A DNA stretch of 64,000 bases from Globodera rostochiensis (Eukaryota > Nematoda > Chromadorea > Rhabditida > Heteroderidae): contig JAEVLN010000026.1 of NCBI GenBank assembly GCA_018350325.1, positions 770,885 through 834,884 of the forward strand, written 5' to 3'. How positions within the stretch are numbered: the stretch's first letter is position 1; each line of letters opens with the position of its first letter. The position numbers and the translations under genes are program-made. A model generated the notes under the pieces. The model made no database searches. It was not told where the DNA came from and was given only the letters and a program-made list of their open reading frames with translations. Below are positions 50,790 through 63,529 of the stretch, in pieces.

Positions 50790-52083
50790 AGTTAATTCGG
50801 CTTCCAAAATCGCCGTGTCATTCTTCGCGTCGTACCATCCGTTGTTCGGGTCCATCAATTTCTAAATTCATCATTTTGTACATATAAAGATCACGCGCAT
50901 GCTTGGAAAGGCAATTTGTAAATACCATCTACTGTAGGGGGGAGGCTTTATTTTAGGAAATACGGTAACCTCAAATGACAACGTTAAAGGGGGATACGGC
51001 CAAAAAACGTCACTCATCGTTTGAGTGAAATCCTTTTTTCCCTCCTTTTGCGAAATAATGCGTAGTGTTGCCGAACCGACCCAGCTCCAATTGGGGCCTT
51101 AAAATTTTTTAAATTGAAATTATTTAGCATGAAAAATCCTGCTAAACAAAGTAATCTGGTCACTCTGTTAGTTATAGTTAATGTGTCCACCCCTATTTTC
51201 AGCATAGCACTGGAGGCTCAAACATTTTTGGGAGGAGACGATTTGCAAAGTCGCCATTATTTTCCAAGAAATTCCCCTAATGTACACGGCCTCGCTGAAT
51301 CGGCGACTGTTCTCATTCTCTCGCGCAAATTCAGACACTTTTTCGATGGTAAACATAATGTGCCCGTTGGCTTTATACGGACCTGAAATGTGCAATTTGG
51401 ATAGCTTCTGAAGCACATTTAACAGTTTTGTGCGCGGCATTTTATGCGTCCGAATCAATCTTTATGCCGTTGGTTTCGGAGGCGGCCCGACTCGAAAATG
51501 CGATTTTAAGGGTATTTTTTTGGGTTTTATTGCATTTCACTTAGCAAGACGAAAAACTGCAGCATTTTGCCCATTTTTCGTTTAGGGAGTAGCTGAGTTT
51601 AAATATTTGTTAAAGAATTCGCCTCGAAATTTTATCATTTTAAATATTGATCAAAATAATTTTTAAGATTCGACAAATCCAAATCTTCGAAGTTCTATTT
51701 AGCTTACCATCACCTGACGATTTGGTCGCGGTCCGTCGTTTAGTTGGGAATTGCAGCGGGTACAGTTTGGGCTGGTCGGCGTCCGGATGAGAATAGTGCA
51801 GATACACGCTGATAATCTCGTCCGGTGTCAACACTCCGGACGGAACTGTCAAAAGCATTATGGAGTCGGAATTAAGAAATATAATTAGATTTGGCATTTT
51901 TAAATTCAAATTGTCATTCCAAAATGAATGATACCAATAATTTCTGAAAAATCCTTCTGAGGCATGCGCGGAAAACGAATTTTGAAAAGTGCCGGGCCGA
52001 GCATTTCACGTCTGTTTTCCGCCGAACACTCTTTCCCATTTTGACGGCATTTTTCGTCCGCCCAGCGAAGTGCCTAATTGAAA
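50790..52083 (-). CDS. BACK and MATH exons of a BTBD3/6-like protein, BTB exon not found upstream
   Basis: Minus-strand exons: about 52,083-51,935 encodes a BACK segment (ALRWADEKC, LGPALFKIRFPRM); about 51,862-51,700 continues (SGVLTPDEIISVYLHY, PLQFPTKRR); about 51,385-51,165 is a MATH start (FTIEKVSEFA, IRGISWKIMA); about 50,862-50,790 is a MATH end (LMDPNNGWYD). Order and motifs fit nematode BTB-BACK-MATH proteins, substrate adaptors of Cul3 ubiquitin ligases. The BTB domain expected before BACK is absent; instead SPRY exons lie upstream on the same strand. The fragment may be part of a fusion or a truncated gene. Confidence 0.6.
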
Positions 52084-52140
52084 AATCAAATAATAAAAAG
52101 CAAAAATGAACATTTTAAAGTCTATTTTATTTATTTACAC

Positions 52141-54190
52141 TTACTATTTTTCCACTAAGATTATTGTCACTTCGTAGTAGAAAATGCCAAAATCTTTTTT
52201 TGGAATTGGTTGTTCGGCGCGGACAGAGCGATGCTCTGAAAAGAAAAAGTTAATTCAAATTTGGAAACTCTTTTCATAAACTTTTAATCAATTCTTAACA
52301 GAAAATATTTACCAAAATTCTCTCCAATAAATTGGACAATCAATCCATCGGGCTCAGAGAGCGTCAGGTCCCGGTGACATGCAGCGGAATCCCATCGGTT
52401 TTGAGGGGGTAGTCCCTGAAAATATAATTTAAAATATAAAGCTTAAACTGATGCCTAAAAGGAAGGAATTTCCAAATTTTAACCAAAATTACCAATTCCT
52501 AATTCGGCGACGACCATTGATTGGACAAAGCGATTCGTTCATTTCGCGTAGAAGTTCTTTCTGATCATTCTGTTGCTTGTGTTCCAAATCACTGATCGTC
52601 GTTTGCAGTCGGTAAAAATGATCAATTGCAACTGAATCGGTGTCTCAGTTAAAAATGGGTTGTTCTTAATCCCAAAAGTTACTATTTAGTTTTTCTGCCA
52701 ACACGTCGATGGTCTGTTGCTGCTTACACTTCCCCATCGTTGCCATCAGATCTCGCTTCAACTGATTCATTCCCTTTAATTTAGATAATTTAAACTTAAA
52801 TATGCATTTTTTGTTTGCTATCGGCAATGGCATCAGCCAATGCCTTTAAAGTTTAAGCCCACTTGATCAAGCATTGCACGCAGTGCTTTTTGGTGATCAG
52901 AATTCGCCGTTTGCTTTTGCTCAAGCCCATTAAGTCTGTCCAGCAATGCCTTCTGATCACTTTGCCCCACCAAAAAGTGATCAACGGAAACTGAAACGGT
53001 GCAAACAAATTAAATAAATTGATTTTCAAGAACAAAGCGCCAGAAAAACATTTCCCTACCGCTTATCTTCTGCTGGTCATCATTTAACCAGCCAATTTTG
53101 TCGTTGGTTTCCTTTTGGTCCATTTTCCGTTGTTCCTTCATCTCTTCCATTAGATTCTTGTGAGCATTTGCAGTTTCTCGTGTTCTTGATGCTTTGACGA
53201 AAATTGATCGATTGAAACTGAAACGATCAAATAAACGAATTATTTTGGATATGGTTAATGCAACCTTTTAGTTTTTCTGCCAACTCCTCCTGATCAGCCA
53301 TAGATTCTTTGCCATTGTTCGGCCCATTTTCGTTGTTCATTTGTTCCCAAGCTTTGTTGGCATTTTGTTGTCCATTCATCGGCACATCTTCATTATCACA
53401 ACGGCGTCCACCTCCAACCTTTTCAGGCACAAATTTTCTGGCGCCCACAATGCGACCCGCGTTGTTGTTGTCCAACTTCGGGTGGAGCAGCACTTTGTAC
53501 TCGCCGAGATGTTGGACGGGTTCAGCCCAGCACTGTTGTTGGTCAATGTCTACGAATACCGTGTCCGGCATGAAGGCTCTTTCCCGAATTTGCACTTGCA
53601 AATCAAACCGTGAAGCCATTTGTTCCATAGACATGGCCAAATGCTTCAACAGAATCGCCCGCGTCATGTGGCCAACCGTCGGATTGCCGTGTTCAGTACC
53701 AGAAAATAGTTCCTCTTCCGGTGCGAAGAATTCGTAGCGCAGACTTGGACAATAAGTGGTCGGCTTGTCCACCCATTGAACTTGCAGCACCGCCAAACAT
53801 TTCTTCTTTCCGGTTGGTTGCCCATTTGTTGTCGGAAGCTGTTGATGCTCACTGAGTTGGTCCTGCACTTTTTAAAGAATGTGTAATTTTTAATTTTGTA
53901 ACATTTCACATATTAATAAGTCTATTAACAACAAATCCGTACATGCTGAAGAGTGGCCAAAGCGTGCTTATTTCCAAATACGGTACCATCTGAGTGTTGC
54001 AATACAAATTGTTGTTAGACGCAAAGCATTCATTCATTACCTTCGTCATTTTGTCCACCAGCAGTCGACACCAAGTCAAAACCGCTCTCAGTTGGCGATG
54101 GCGAATTCGTCTGTTGGCGTTGAGCTAACTCGGCGAGTTCATCGGCCAACTCAGCGATGGGCTGAGCGAAACTCGGCCACAGATACACTG
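52141..54190 (-). CDS. SPRY-domain gene with coiled-coil exons, SPRY domain cut short
   Basis: Exons on the minus strand from about 54,190 ([17 protein letters not shown]), 53,868-53,265 (a long exon of unknown sense), 53,219-53,068, 52,991-52,844, 52,780-52,690 and 52,629-52,500. Several of these begin with V(S/A)(V/I)D(Q/H)F followed by helix-forming Gln/Lys-rich sequence. Then 52,420-52,312 starts a SPRY domain ([14 protein letters not shown]) and 52,236-52,141 continues it ([15 protein letters not shown]...YYEV) before a stop. The SPRY second half is missing. Such RanBPM-like SPRY proteins are expanded in Globodera, where secreted forms are effectors. No signal peptide is visible here. 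Some exons contain stops, so it may be a pseudogene. Confidence 0.5.
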
Positions 54191-54344
54191 AAAGAATCAA
54201 ATTCGAGAATGACACGCTATGCGGCACAATACAAAAGGGCTTTCCATTAGGGATTGGCCGTTTGAGACTAATGAACCAAAAACTCGAGACGTTAGGTTTC
54301 GGTAAACCGAAGACTTTTGAGAAACCGCCACCTCCACTTTGCAT

Positions 54345-57093
54345 CAGTCAATCAAGCAATATTTGCACCATTTTTATAACAAAAATATTGGAATGGACTC
54401 TTACGTTAAAGCAACAAATTAAAAGTTTGGGTCTTGCCTTTGTCTGCTGTCAGGTCGCCGTCGGTAGTGTTGGGTGAACTTGTCATCATTTTGTAAAGAA
54501 ATTGATGTTTGGTATCTTGGGAGTATGAATTTAAGTATTAATCATTTTGTTGTTAGGGAGTATACAATTTAACTTGAATCACGCATTATTCCCTCCTGTT
54601 GTGACGGCTAGAGTTCGGTAAAATGTGAATTTCAAATTTAACAGAACCCGGAACGGGAATTCCGTGGTTTTCACGTTCAAAGGGAGGCGGGGGGGGGGGG
54701 GGATCAGTTCAGTGCCCACACTTCAGTACCGGACACTTCAGTCTTAGAGCTTTCGAATGGCATCTTGTTTGTTCGAGTTGGGTGAATTTATAATTTTAGA
54801 GCGAAATAATGAAAAATATATATACGTGACCGACCCATCTCCTGTATTGCCATTTTTAGTTATGAACCCCTTCAAAAATAAGGACTAATCAAAATTTGAA
54901 CAATTTGGAAACACTTGAGCTTATGGAAGGCATTTGTGTTCATATTCATTCTTAATGAATGAATGGAGAAATGGAAAATGCTCCGCCACCTTTTAATTGC
55001 TGGTGATGACCCTTAGGCCTTTCATTGATTGGCATTTGTACACAAAAAAGATTCAAACATTCATTCATTTGTCAGGGGCGGCAGAGGGAACTTTGCCTTT
55101 GCATTTATTTGAATTTGTTGGGCAAAACGCCGACCCACAAAATGGCGGTGGAAAGAGCCGCAGGACGCGCCGATATGTACTTATCTGCTGGTGATGTTCA
55201 TCTCCATCCCACACAATTTTAAATTAAAACTAATGACCGCTCAAAATAATTCATTAAAATTTATGAGGATAGGGAAGGATGTACTTTATAAGTTACACAT
55301 ATATCTCCAAAATGGCACTTTCGTTGATTTGAGCCATTTTGAACAAGTTCATTTTGCAATTAATTTGCCGATTTTAAGTTAAATGCGCCCTTTAAAACTA
55401 CATTGGAGATTCTAGCACCCCCCCCCCCCCTTGGTCATCACTTTGGAGGTGGCTGAGTGCAATGTTCAGGAGGGTTCAACTCTTCATCCTGTTCTTTGTC
55501 TTCGTGGAGGATGAAAACTTTCCCTTCTTTTGTTCATTCATTCGTTCTTTTTCGCCGTCGACCCGTTTTTTTATTACTTTTAAATCAATATAATTGTTGA
55601 TGAATACGAGTATTTGTCCTGTTGCCTATTTTGTGTTGGTTTTAATTACAGCAAATAAACTGTTTTCGACTTTTGGGTAAATCGGGGCTTGGATATAATT
55701 TTATGAGCTTTTTAAAACAAAAAAATATTTTAAGCGTTAAAAACCAGTTTAGGGGGTGGTTTTATTACATCGTAACTTTTGAATTTTCTTTCTCACAATT
55801 CTCTGGGTCAACATTTTGCTGGGAGCAAATAAAACATTCAACTCAAAATATGGGTTTTGGGTTAGTGTTCGTTCGCTGTGAAAATTTATGCGACTTCCTA
55901 TCATGGACATTCAATTTTCTGTCTAGGGCACATCAAATTCAAATGACGGGCATCGCTTTATTCAAATCGGCATCATTCCGTGGTGATCGGTTTTTGCCCA
56001 ACTCCCTTTTTCCGCCTTCTCCCCGCCCTCTCTCCTAGTTCGCCTCCGAACGCGAACGACCACCCATAGGTCAGTTCATCACACAGGGCACTCAATGCCC
56101 TCTTTTAGAGTTCTTTTTTAGGAGTATGCCCAACACAGAAACATTCCGAGTCGTGTAAAACCTTGCTTTATTGACCCCTAAACTAGAGCCCGGCGGGAAC
56201 GGGACTCCCGCGGGAAAAGTACGAGATTTCCGTCCCGTTAAATTTGAAACCTCGTTTTCCTGCAATTTTATTTTAGCGGACTCTACACTAAACCCACTTG
56301 ACCTCCATCATTTTATTTATTGTTGTTGTTAGTCCAAGTGAAAAAGGGTGCCAATTTTTGTAAAAATTTCCCCGGCGGCGCTGTCGGCACCGACGGACAT
56401 CCTCCATTTTGGTTGCAATTCTCTTAACAAATTGAGTCAAAATTAAGTCGAAAATTCAAAATTTTCTCGGCAACGCCTGTCGGCACTTGTGTTCGGCGCG
56501 GTACGGTATTACCGCGGTATTTTTTCGGTATTACCGATTCGGTATACCGACCGAAGAAATTTTGGGATTTCGGGATTTTTTTGGTATCGGTATTTTACCG
56601 AAATACCGATACCGAATACCGAAAAACCCCATTTGCCGAACACTAATCGGCACCGCCTGATGTCATACCCTTCTCTTCTATAAAAACAAATTCAAAAATA
56701 GGCTCAAACTCCGAACCCCGCCCCCGACCGATTTGGGCAACTCCGACAATCCAACCCCAAAAAACCCTGACCCCGCAATTCTCAACCCCATCGTCGGGGT
56801 TTCAACGCTATTTTATTAAATCGGCTGTTTAAAGTTTGCCGGCTTTTTTTCGATAGTTTCGGTTCAGTTCGAACCGCAGAATTTGCAGGAACGCCAACCC
56901 TATTATGTACTAATAAAATATTCACTAAAAAGGCGGGTTCAATCGATCTTTAAATGATTAATCAAATTGACTTGTTTGAATTAGCGAAGAGTTTCGTTGC
57001 CAAATTGTCCCCGCGCAAAATTTCCAGCTTTAATTAAATACAAAACCCACTGTTTTTTAGCATCTTTTAAAATCAGCCCAAAATATAGCCAAA
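54345..57093. repeat. Intergenic region with word-iterated islands
   Basis: No gene found. Notable contents: a G-run at 54,690; a C-run at 55,419; islands at 56,185-56,280 (gggactcccg), 56,490-56,645 (accgaataccga and ggtattaccg, a very dense word array) and 56,700-56,815 (ccccgacc), with an agggttg-like end at about 56,895 (cgccaacccta). Confidence 0.5.
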
Positions 57094-58583
57094 ATGGCTA
57101 ATATCTATGACGACTTTATTATTGTTGACGAAAAATCGATCACCGATCTCACAATTCAAAATACAAGTAATATATACGGCGGGCAAATCATTTCGAAATT
57201 CAATGACCGGACTGCGTTTGCAGCACTGTAATGTTTATGAAAACTAGATATTTTCAGTGCTTAATTTCCATCATTTTCAGTGAGTTTAATATGGTCAATT
57301 ATATGGGACGTTTACAAATCAATGACATTGCCTCACATTCAACGAATGCGTCGGAGCCATTGGCACAAATTGTTTTATGGAAATGGGAAGGAGGAGCACA
57401 AAAAATTGAAAAAGTGAATAATTTTCCTATGGTACGGTAGAAACATCGGGTAAATTATAGTGAACGCCCCGCTTTAAAAGGAAACTTGGCCAGAAAAGAT
57501 ATTTTTGGCGTAAATTTTGTGTCTTCCTTGTACCAATCTCTACAAATTTGGTATCATTCGACAGCCCTCGACGAGACAAATCCATCGGTATATCATTTAT
57601 GCCCTTTTGGAATGCGGCGTTCACTATGTTCACCCGAACATCTTTTGGCTTTCGGGCCGTAGAATCAAATTCTGGCATCTGTCTGCCCAATTTCGAACCA
57701 CAAACTCTTTTAGAACATCACACTCAACAGAGGCAAAACAGTGGAGATCGATTGCGACAAAGCTTCTATTGTCATCAGAATTCTCAAAAAGCGACAACTG
57801 ATCGAGAAGTGAGATACAATTTTTCCAAAATTTTTGCAAATACATTTTCTTTATTTTTTCCAGCCCGTGTCCGCCGCTCAGCTCTCCGGACGATGATTTG
57901 ACCGTACACATCGGCGACCGTCAGGTTACGGTGTCCGTCAATTGTTTGATACTCGTCTCGCCGGCGGTCAAACGAATGCTCAGCGTGGAGATGAAGGAGA
58001 AGCAGCAGCGGACACTCAATTTGGACGGCCATAACATCACGATAGAGCAGTTCATGCAATTCCTGGAAACCGTCAATGATCATCTTCAACACGGTCAAAC
58101 TCTTCCAAATCGTAAGTTGACACGACAAGAAATATTTTAATTAATTTGACGGGTTCAGCAACAAATGTGCTCTACCTGCTCGAGTTGGCCGATTATTTCC
58201 AGATCGATTGGCTGAAGAAGCGCTGCGAGACTCATCTGATCAATTGCGTGGAGATTCCGTTGATCGAACGTTTTCTTCGCATCGAGCCCTATCGGCTCAG
58301 CAATTTGAAGGTAGGGCATTACTAAGCGGTGATTTTAAAAACTTGGAGCTTAAAATCTTACCGATTTTTCAGTTAGTGCTTGCCATTTTTGGCGCATTAA
58401 GTGCGTTCCCTAATTAATATGACTTTTTCACAAAGTTTTGCGTTAATTTAGAATTTCTTCATGCGTTCTTTGAATGTCGTCAATTTGAGAGAGTTCTTAA
58501 AGAACAATCGCGAACAACAGCTGCTGTCAGACGCGTCCATTGACAAAGAGTTTTGGTTTGAGCTGGCCATTCGACAGCAGTAG
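57094..58583 (+). CDS. BTB/POZ-domain protein
   Basis: ATG 57,094 (MANIYDDFIIVDEKS). A nematode-type N-terminal region (57,094-57,440, continuing to about 57,800 across introns) precedes the BTB domain at about 57,886-58,112 and 58,160-58,310, with signatures DLTVHIGDRQVTV, SPAVKRMLSVEM and LLELADYFQIDWLKKRC. The last exon (about 58,451-58,583) ends FWFELAIRQQ. About 350-400 residues. BTB domains mediate dimerisation or Cul3 binding. A word-iterated island begins right after the stop. Confidence 0.7.
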
Positions 58584-58585
58584 AG

Positions 58586-58797
58586 AGTAGGGTGCGGAAA
58601 AATGGCTTGGACCCGGGCGGGTATTTTTTCGGGTATTCGGAAAGTACCGGGCGGGTACCCGGGCCGGGTATTTTTTTAATTTTTCGTCCGGGCGGGTATT
58701 TCCGGGCGGGTACGGGTAAATACCCGACTCGGGTATTTACCCGTCTGATACCCCACCCGGGTAGCCGAAAAATCCGGGTATCGGGCGGGTATTTCCA
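58586..58797. repeat. Word-iterated island (cgggtatttacccg)
   Basis: Begins agggtgcggaaaaatgg and contains more than ten copies of cgggtattt/ccgggcgggta in both orientations, ending gggcgggtatttcc. It starts three bases after the stop codon of the BTB gene. Confidence 0.6.
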
Positions 58798-59261
58798 AAA
58801 AAGTTTTTTTGTGTTAATTTCATTTAAAAACAAAATTGGGAAGGGGGCTAGGGGTCGGCGGTGTCCTTGTTTTTGTATCACAAAATATTTAACTTATTTC
58901 ACCGTTTAAGTTTCGACTGATCAGTTTTTGTTGAAGCATCAAGAACACGAGAAATTGTTAAATGCTCACCAGAATCTAATGGAAGAGATGAATTTGGAGC
59001 AGCGACAGCTCCAAACGGAGACCAATGACAAAATTGGCTGGTTAAATGAGGACCAGGCGCAATGCGGTAGAGAGAAATATAATTTTTCAGCAACGCGATT
59101 CGGTACTTTTTGGTTATGCGCCCGCAGATTCATTTAAAAAAAAAGAAGCTAAATTCTGAGAGTTAGCCGGGGGCGAGGTCGCTGATTACGAATATGTCAT
59201 CTATTTCATCATATGATTTCATCTAATCTATGATTTCAACATCTATGGATTTCGAAAATAC

Positions 59262-60405
59262 CGTATTTCCTGTAATATAGCCCCATGCTGTATTAGTGCC
59301 CCATGCTCTAATAGAGCCCCCCTTTTTGGGGGGGTTGAAAAATAGAGCCCCATGCTCTAATAGAGCCCCCCCAAAAATTTTTGAAATATATTGAATACCT
59401 ACACAAATAATAAACATTTCGCCATAATGTACTCATTTTCGCATTTCCCATGCCATGATTGTTTATTTCCACTAGAGCCCCACCCTAATAGAGCGCCTCC
59501 CCCTATTTTTTGAATTTCCTGCTTTTTATAGGATGGAAGAAATTGGAAACACATTGGAAAATGCAAAAGTAAGCCAAAATAAAAAATAACAATTTCTACC
59601 TTTAAATTTAGGTTTGTGTTTTGTGCCATAATCCGACCTTCGGCGCTCTCTTCCCCCCTAAAATAGAGTCCCTCCCCCCAATTTTTGAATTTCTTTTTTT
59701 ACAAAATTGACCAATTTAAAAAATTCAGTAAATTCCTGTACACAAAAAATAAAAATTCGAAAAAGTTCTAAATTGTCATTCCGGCTCTTTTATAAGAGTT
59801 TTTATGAGCCCCTCCACATTTGGCCTACATTGGAAAAACAGGAATTCGAGCAAAACTGTTTTTCATTGTAATTTTTTGCCTTTTTAAATGATTTTGAGAT
59901 CAAACTTGATTTTTGGAAAAATTTGATTTTTTAAAATTGTTTGTGTTCCGGTCTGGGGTCCGAAATCGGGTAAAATAAATTTCTCTAATAATAAAAGCGT
60001 CATTAATCTTTAGTTAATTTAAAATCTCAGACTTTAAGCTGAGTTCTGAATTTTTTTAAATTCATCCGATTTTGCTGAGCAAAAAATTGGAAATTTTCAA
60101 AAAATTGTTTAAGACTGCAATAAATTTCTATTTCTTACAAAGGGTTTCAACTCCTAGATAATGAAAAATTTTGTTATTCATATTAAAATTTCTAGTCATT
60201 GATTTTTCCAGAAAAAAATGTCAAAATTGTCCAAATTTTGCCAAAAATGTGCTAAAATTGCAAATTTTGTTAATATTTTCTGAAAAAAGTGGTTGAAAAT
60301 TAGAGCCCCATGCTTTAGTAGAGCCCCATGCTCTAATAGAGCCCCCCTTTTTGGGGGGGGGTTGAAAAATAGAGCCCCATGGGGCTCTATTACAGGAAAT
60401 ACGGT
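59262..60405. mobile_element. TIR element with gagccccatgctctaata words
   Basis: Left end taccgtatttcctgtaatat and right end attacaggaaatacggta are inverted repeats. Internal blocks near both ends repeat agccccatgctctaatagag and gagccccccc; the middle is AT-rich with no gene. A 45-base inverted repeat lies further out (59,089-59,138 vs 60,455-60,505, ggttatgcgcccgcagattca and its inverse), partly from the host gene, indicating a fold-back around the insertion. Small relatives occur at 2,587-2,650 and 50,935-50,972. Confidence 0.6.
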
Positions 60406-60574
60406 AAACCGAAATTTTTTAAGGGTGGTAAAATTAGCGTTTTTGTTGCCTTTTTAAAAACTTGAATCTGCGGGCGCATAACCGAAAAGTACTTGCGATT
60501 CTTCAACGCCAATCAATATTTAATTTGTTTTGCACCGTTTCAGTTTCCATTGATCAATTTTTGTTGATGCAAAG

Positions 60575-61491
60575 TGATCAAAAGGCATTACTGGAAAGAC
60601 TTGATGGAATTGAGCAAAAACAAACGGCAAATTCTGAACAACAAAAAGCTGATCAAAAAGCACAGAGTTCAACGATTGATCAAGTGGGGTTTTTGCTTAA
60701 ATGTATTAACAATTTTCAGATTCTAAAGCTTTTTAATTTAGCATTTTCGGGAAAAGATTAAGCAAATTGAATTGGAATTGAAGGGCATGGAGCAGTTAAA
60801 GGAAAAAGTGATTGCAAAGATGGAGGAGCACCAGAACAAGCAGCAACAGACCATAGACGCGTTGACAGAAAAATTAAATGGTAGACTTTGAATTAAAAAA
60901 ACCTATTTTTAGCTTTGATGTGCTTCTGCATTAACCATTTTTTTCCCTTAAAATAATTAATTTATTTGCCCGTTTCAGTTTCCATTGATCAGTTTTCACG
61001 ACTGCAAACGACGATCAATGACTTGGAACACAAGCAAAAGAATGATCAGGAAGAATTCTTACGCAAAATGGTCGCCGAATTGGGGGATCAGAAACTGTCA
61101 AATGCTAACAAATTCGCTGAAATAGAAATAGGACAGCAGGAGTATGCTTTGCAGGAAACGGTCGTCAAGATGGAGATGTATCGGAAAGAACAGCAACAAA
61201 ACATTGGCGACTTGCAGAAGACAGTTGGCGCGTTGAGAGAAATTGGTAATTTCGGTATAAAATTTTTTTCAGAATTCGAAGAAAAACCCGTCTTTATTGA
61301 AAACAAAAATTATATGCGGGCTTTCCTTCGATGTACGGACGTCCATTGAAGTGGGAACATCCATCGACTGCGTGACCCCAAAAATAGCCATCGCTTTCGT
61401 ATGCGTAAGTGCCTTCGTAACGTCCAACCCAACCGGCCAATGGCATTTGTTTGGTCGCAAGTCCAATGAGAAGGCTAAATATAATTTTCTT
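60575..61491 (+). repeat. Left arm of a perfect palindrome
   Basis: 917 bases that recur inverted at 61,685-62,601. All positions checked pair around a centre of 61,588 with no indel. The 193-base loop 61,492-61,684 holds the SPRY N-part exon. Arms include coiled-coil exons and the SPRY middle exon. Confidence 0.9.
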
Positions 61492-61684
61492 TATGAAAAG
61501 AGTTCACAAAATTTTTGAATTAACTTTTTATTTTCAGGGTTTCGCTCTGTCCTCGCCGAACAGCCAATTCCAAAAGGGAATTCTGGCATTTTTTACTACG
61601 AAGTGACCATCTTTGAGGAGGAATAGTAAGTTAAATAAATAAATAAATAGTTGAGCTTCGAAGTGTTTTAGAAGCATTTTCTTT

Positions 61685-62601
61685 AAGAAAATTATATTTA
61701 GCCTTCTCATTGGACTTGCGACCAAACAAATGCCATTGGCCGGTTGGGTTGGACGTTACGAAGGCACTTACGCATACGAAAGCGATGGCTATTTTTGGGG
61801 TCACGCAGTCGATGGATGTTCCCACTTCAATGGACGTCCGTACATCGAAGGAAAGCCCGCATATAATTTTTGTTTTCAATAAAGACGGGTTTTTCTTCGA
61901 ATTCTGAAAAAAATTTTATACCGAAATTACCAATTTCTCTCAACGCGCCAACTGTCTTCTGCAAGTCGCCAATGTTTTGTTGCTGTTCTTTCCGATACAT
62001 CTCCATCTTGACGACCGTTTCCTGCAAAGCATACTCCTGCTGTCCTATTTCTATTTCAGCGAATTTGTTAGCATTTGACAGTTTCTGATCCCCCAATTCG
62101 GCGACCATTTTGCGTAAGAATTCTTCCTGATCATTCTTTTGCTTGTGTTCCAAGTCATTGATCGTCGTTTGCAGTCGTGAAAACTGATCAATGGAAACTG
62201 AAACGGGCAAATAAATTAATTATTTTAAGGGAAAAAAATGGTTAATGCAGAAGCACATCAAAGCTAAAAATAGGTTTTTTTAATTCAAAGTCTACCATTT
62301 AATTTTTCTGTCAACGCGTCTATGGTCTGTTGCTGCTTGTTCTGGTGCTCCTCCATCTTTGCAATCACTTTTTCCTTTAACTGCTCCATGCCCTTCAATT
62401 CCAATTCAATTTGCTTAATCTTTTCCCGAAAATGCTAAATTAAAAAGCTTTAGAATCTGAAAATTGTTAATACATTTAAGCAAAAACCCCACTTGATCAA
62501 TCGTTGAACTCTGTGCTTTTTGATCAGCTTTTTGTTGTTCAGAATTTGCCGTTTGTTTTTGCTCAATTCCATCAAGTCTTTCCAGTAATGCCTTTTGATC
62601 A
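61685..62601 (-). repeat. Right arm of the palindrome
   Basis: Inverted identical copy of 60,575-61,491. It carries the SPRY coil exons on the minus strand (for example VSIDQFSRLQ at about 62,200). The sequence following it is N-rich and of poor quality, so an assembly artefact (a read-through or chimeric join) is possible. Confidence 0.9.
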
Positions 62602-62714
62602 CGCTTTTTGCTGAATGCAAACAAATGTCGTNTTCTTTTTGNTGGGAGTCAAAAAAGATTCGAGTTTTGAATGTAGACGTTAAAATTTTTTTTTTTTTTA
62701 ATTTTTTTANTTAT

Positions 62715-62985
62715 TTATCCTTGTCGATATTGCCGGGTCGTCTANCGATTCTGGAGAAAGCTTCTGACGTTTNTNGAGCAATGTTTCATTTNGATGAGGT
62801 AAATGCAAAGGCCGNCANCGCAAATGGCAANGCGGAAAATTTGTTTAAATTTTNTGAACAANACTAATTTTNTATTCTTCGGATGATTTTAANGTNCNCG
62901 ACGTNGAGGTGGGGACCTNCNGGATGATGTTCNGCNTTATTTACGCTNNCGATGATTTTANGTNATCTAATCAACGNAGCANTGC
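62715..62985 (+). CDS. BTB-domain fragment of a BTBD-like gene (N-rich sequence)
   Basis: Despite many N, reading frames give ILEKASDV, AMFHxDEVNAKA and, after a shift, DVEVGT...MMF..IYA, matching the BTB domain of BTBD3/6-like proteins. Frame and boundaries cannot be set because of ambiguous bases. Confidence 0.45.
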
Positions 62986-63529
62986 AATTTATTTGCTTTA
63001 TGTGGGAAAATTTAGAAAAATTGATTATTTTTAANGTAATCCATATANATTACCGTATAAAATTCTTAGTATGGATTAATTCAAAAATGGCATCATTTGT
63101 TCTTTAGCCAAATCATATTATCTCCCGGGTCTTGTCAATTNGTGTTTAANATTCTTATTTTATGTNNGAGCAGTGTTTTTGTCGCNTTTGACCAGGCTCG
63201 GTAAATTGAAGAAGAGGTGCGAAANGTTNTTATCTATATAAATGATTGAAATGATAATAATNTGANTTATTTTGNCATTTNNTATTGAAATNANTTCATT
63301 AAATTTTTCCANATTTTTTTCGGCTTNCNANACCGCTGTATGATAAATGTNTAGTACTATTTTTTGTTCGTGTCCAACTTTTTTGAATTCACCATTTTGT
63401 ATATATGAAAATTATGCCAATTCNCTNNNCTCGAATGNGTTTTNCAAATTATTCAGNANGTTATTTTGATATATTCATATATCTTAAATTAAAATACTAA
63501 TATGAAACTAACCTGTTTTTCAGAAATTA

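Larger units (their letters stand above)
58909..61880 (+). pseudogene. SPRY-domain gene with coiled-coil exons, rearranged
   Basis: Plus-strand exons: 58,909-59,067 ([17 protein letters not shown]), 60,537-60,690 ([17 protein letters not shown]), about 60,750-60,883, 60,976-61,245 (VSIDQFSRLQTTINDL), then a SPRY N-part at 61,535-61,626 (AEQPIPKGNSGIFYYEV) and a SPRY middle at 61,694-61,880 ([31 protein letters not shown]). The SPRY start (NRWDSAAC type) and end are missing. The stretch 61,290-61,491 between coil and SPRY exons is the SPRY middle in inverted orientation. The locus is therefore broken by a palindrome and a 1.1-1.4 kb insertion (59,090-60,505). SPRY-coil genes of this type form a large family in cyst nematodes. 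Confidence 0.55.
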
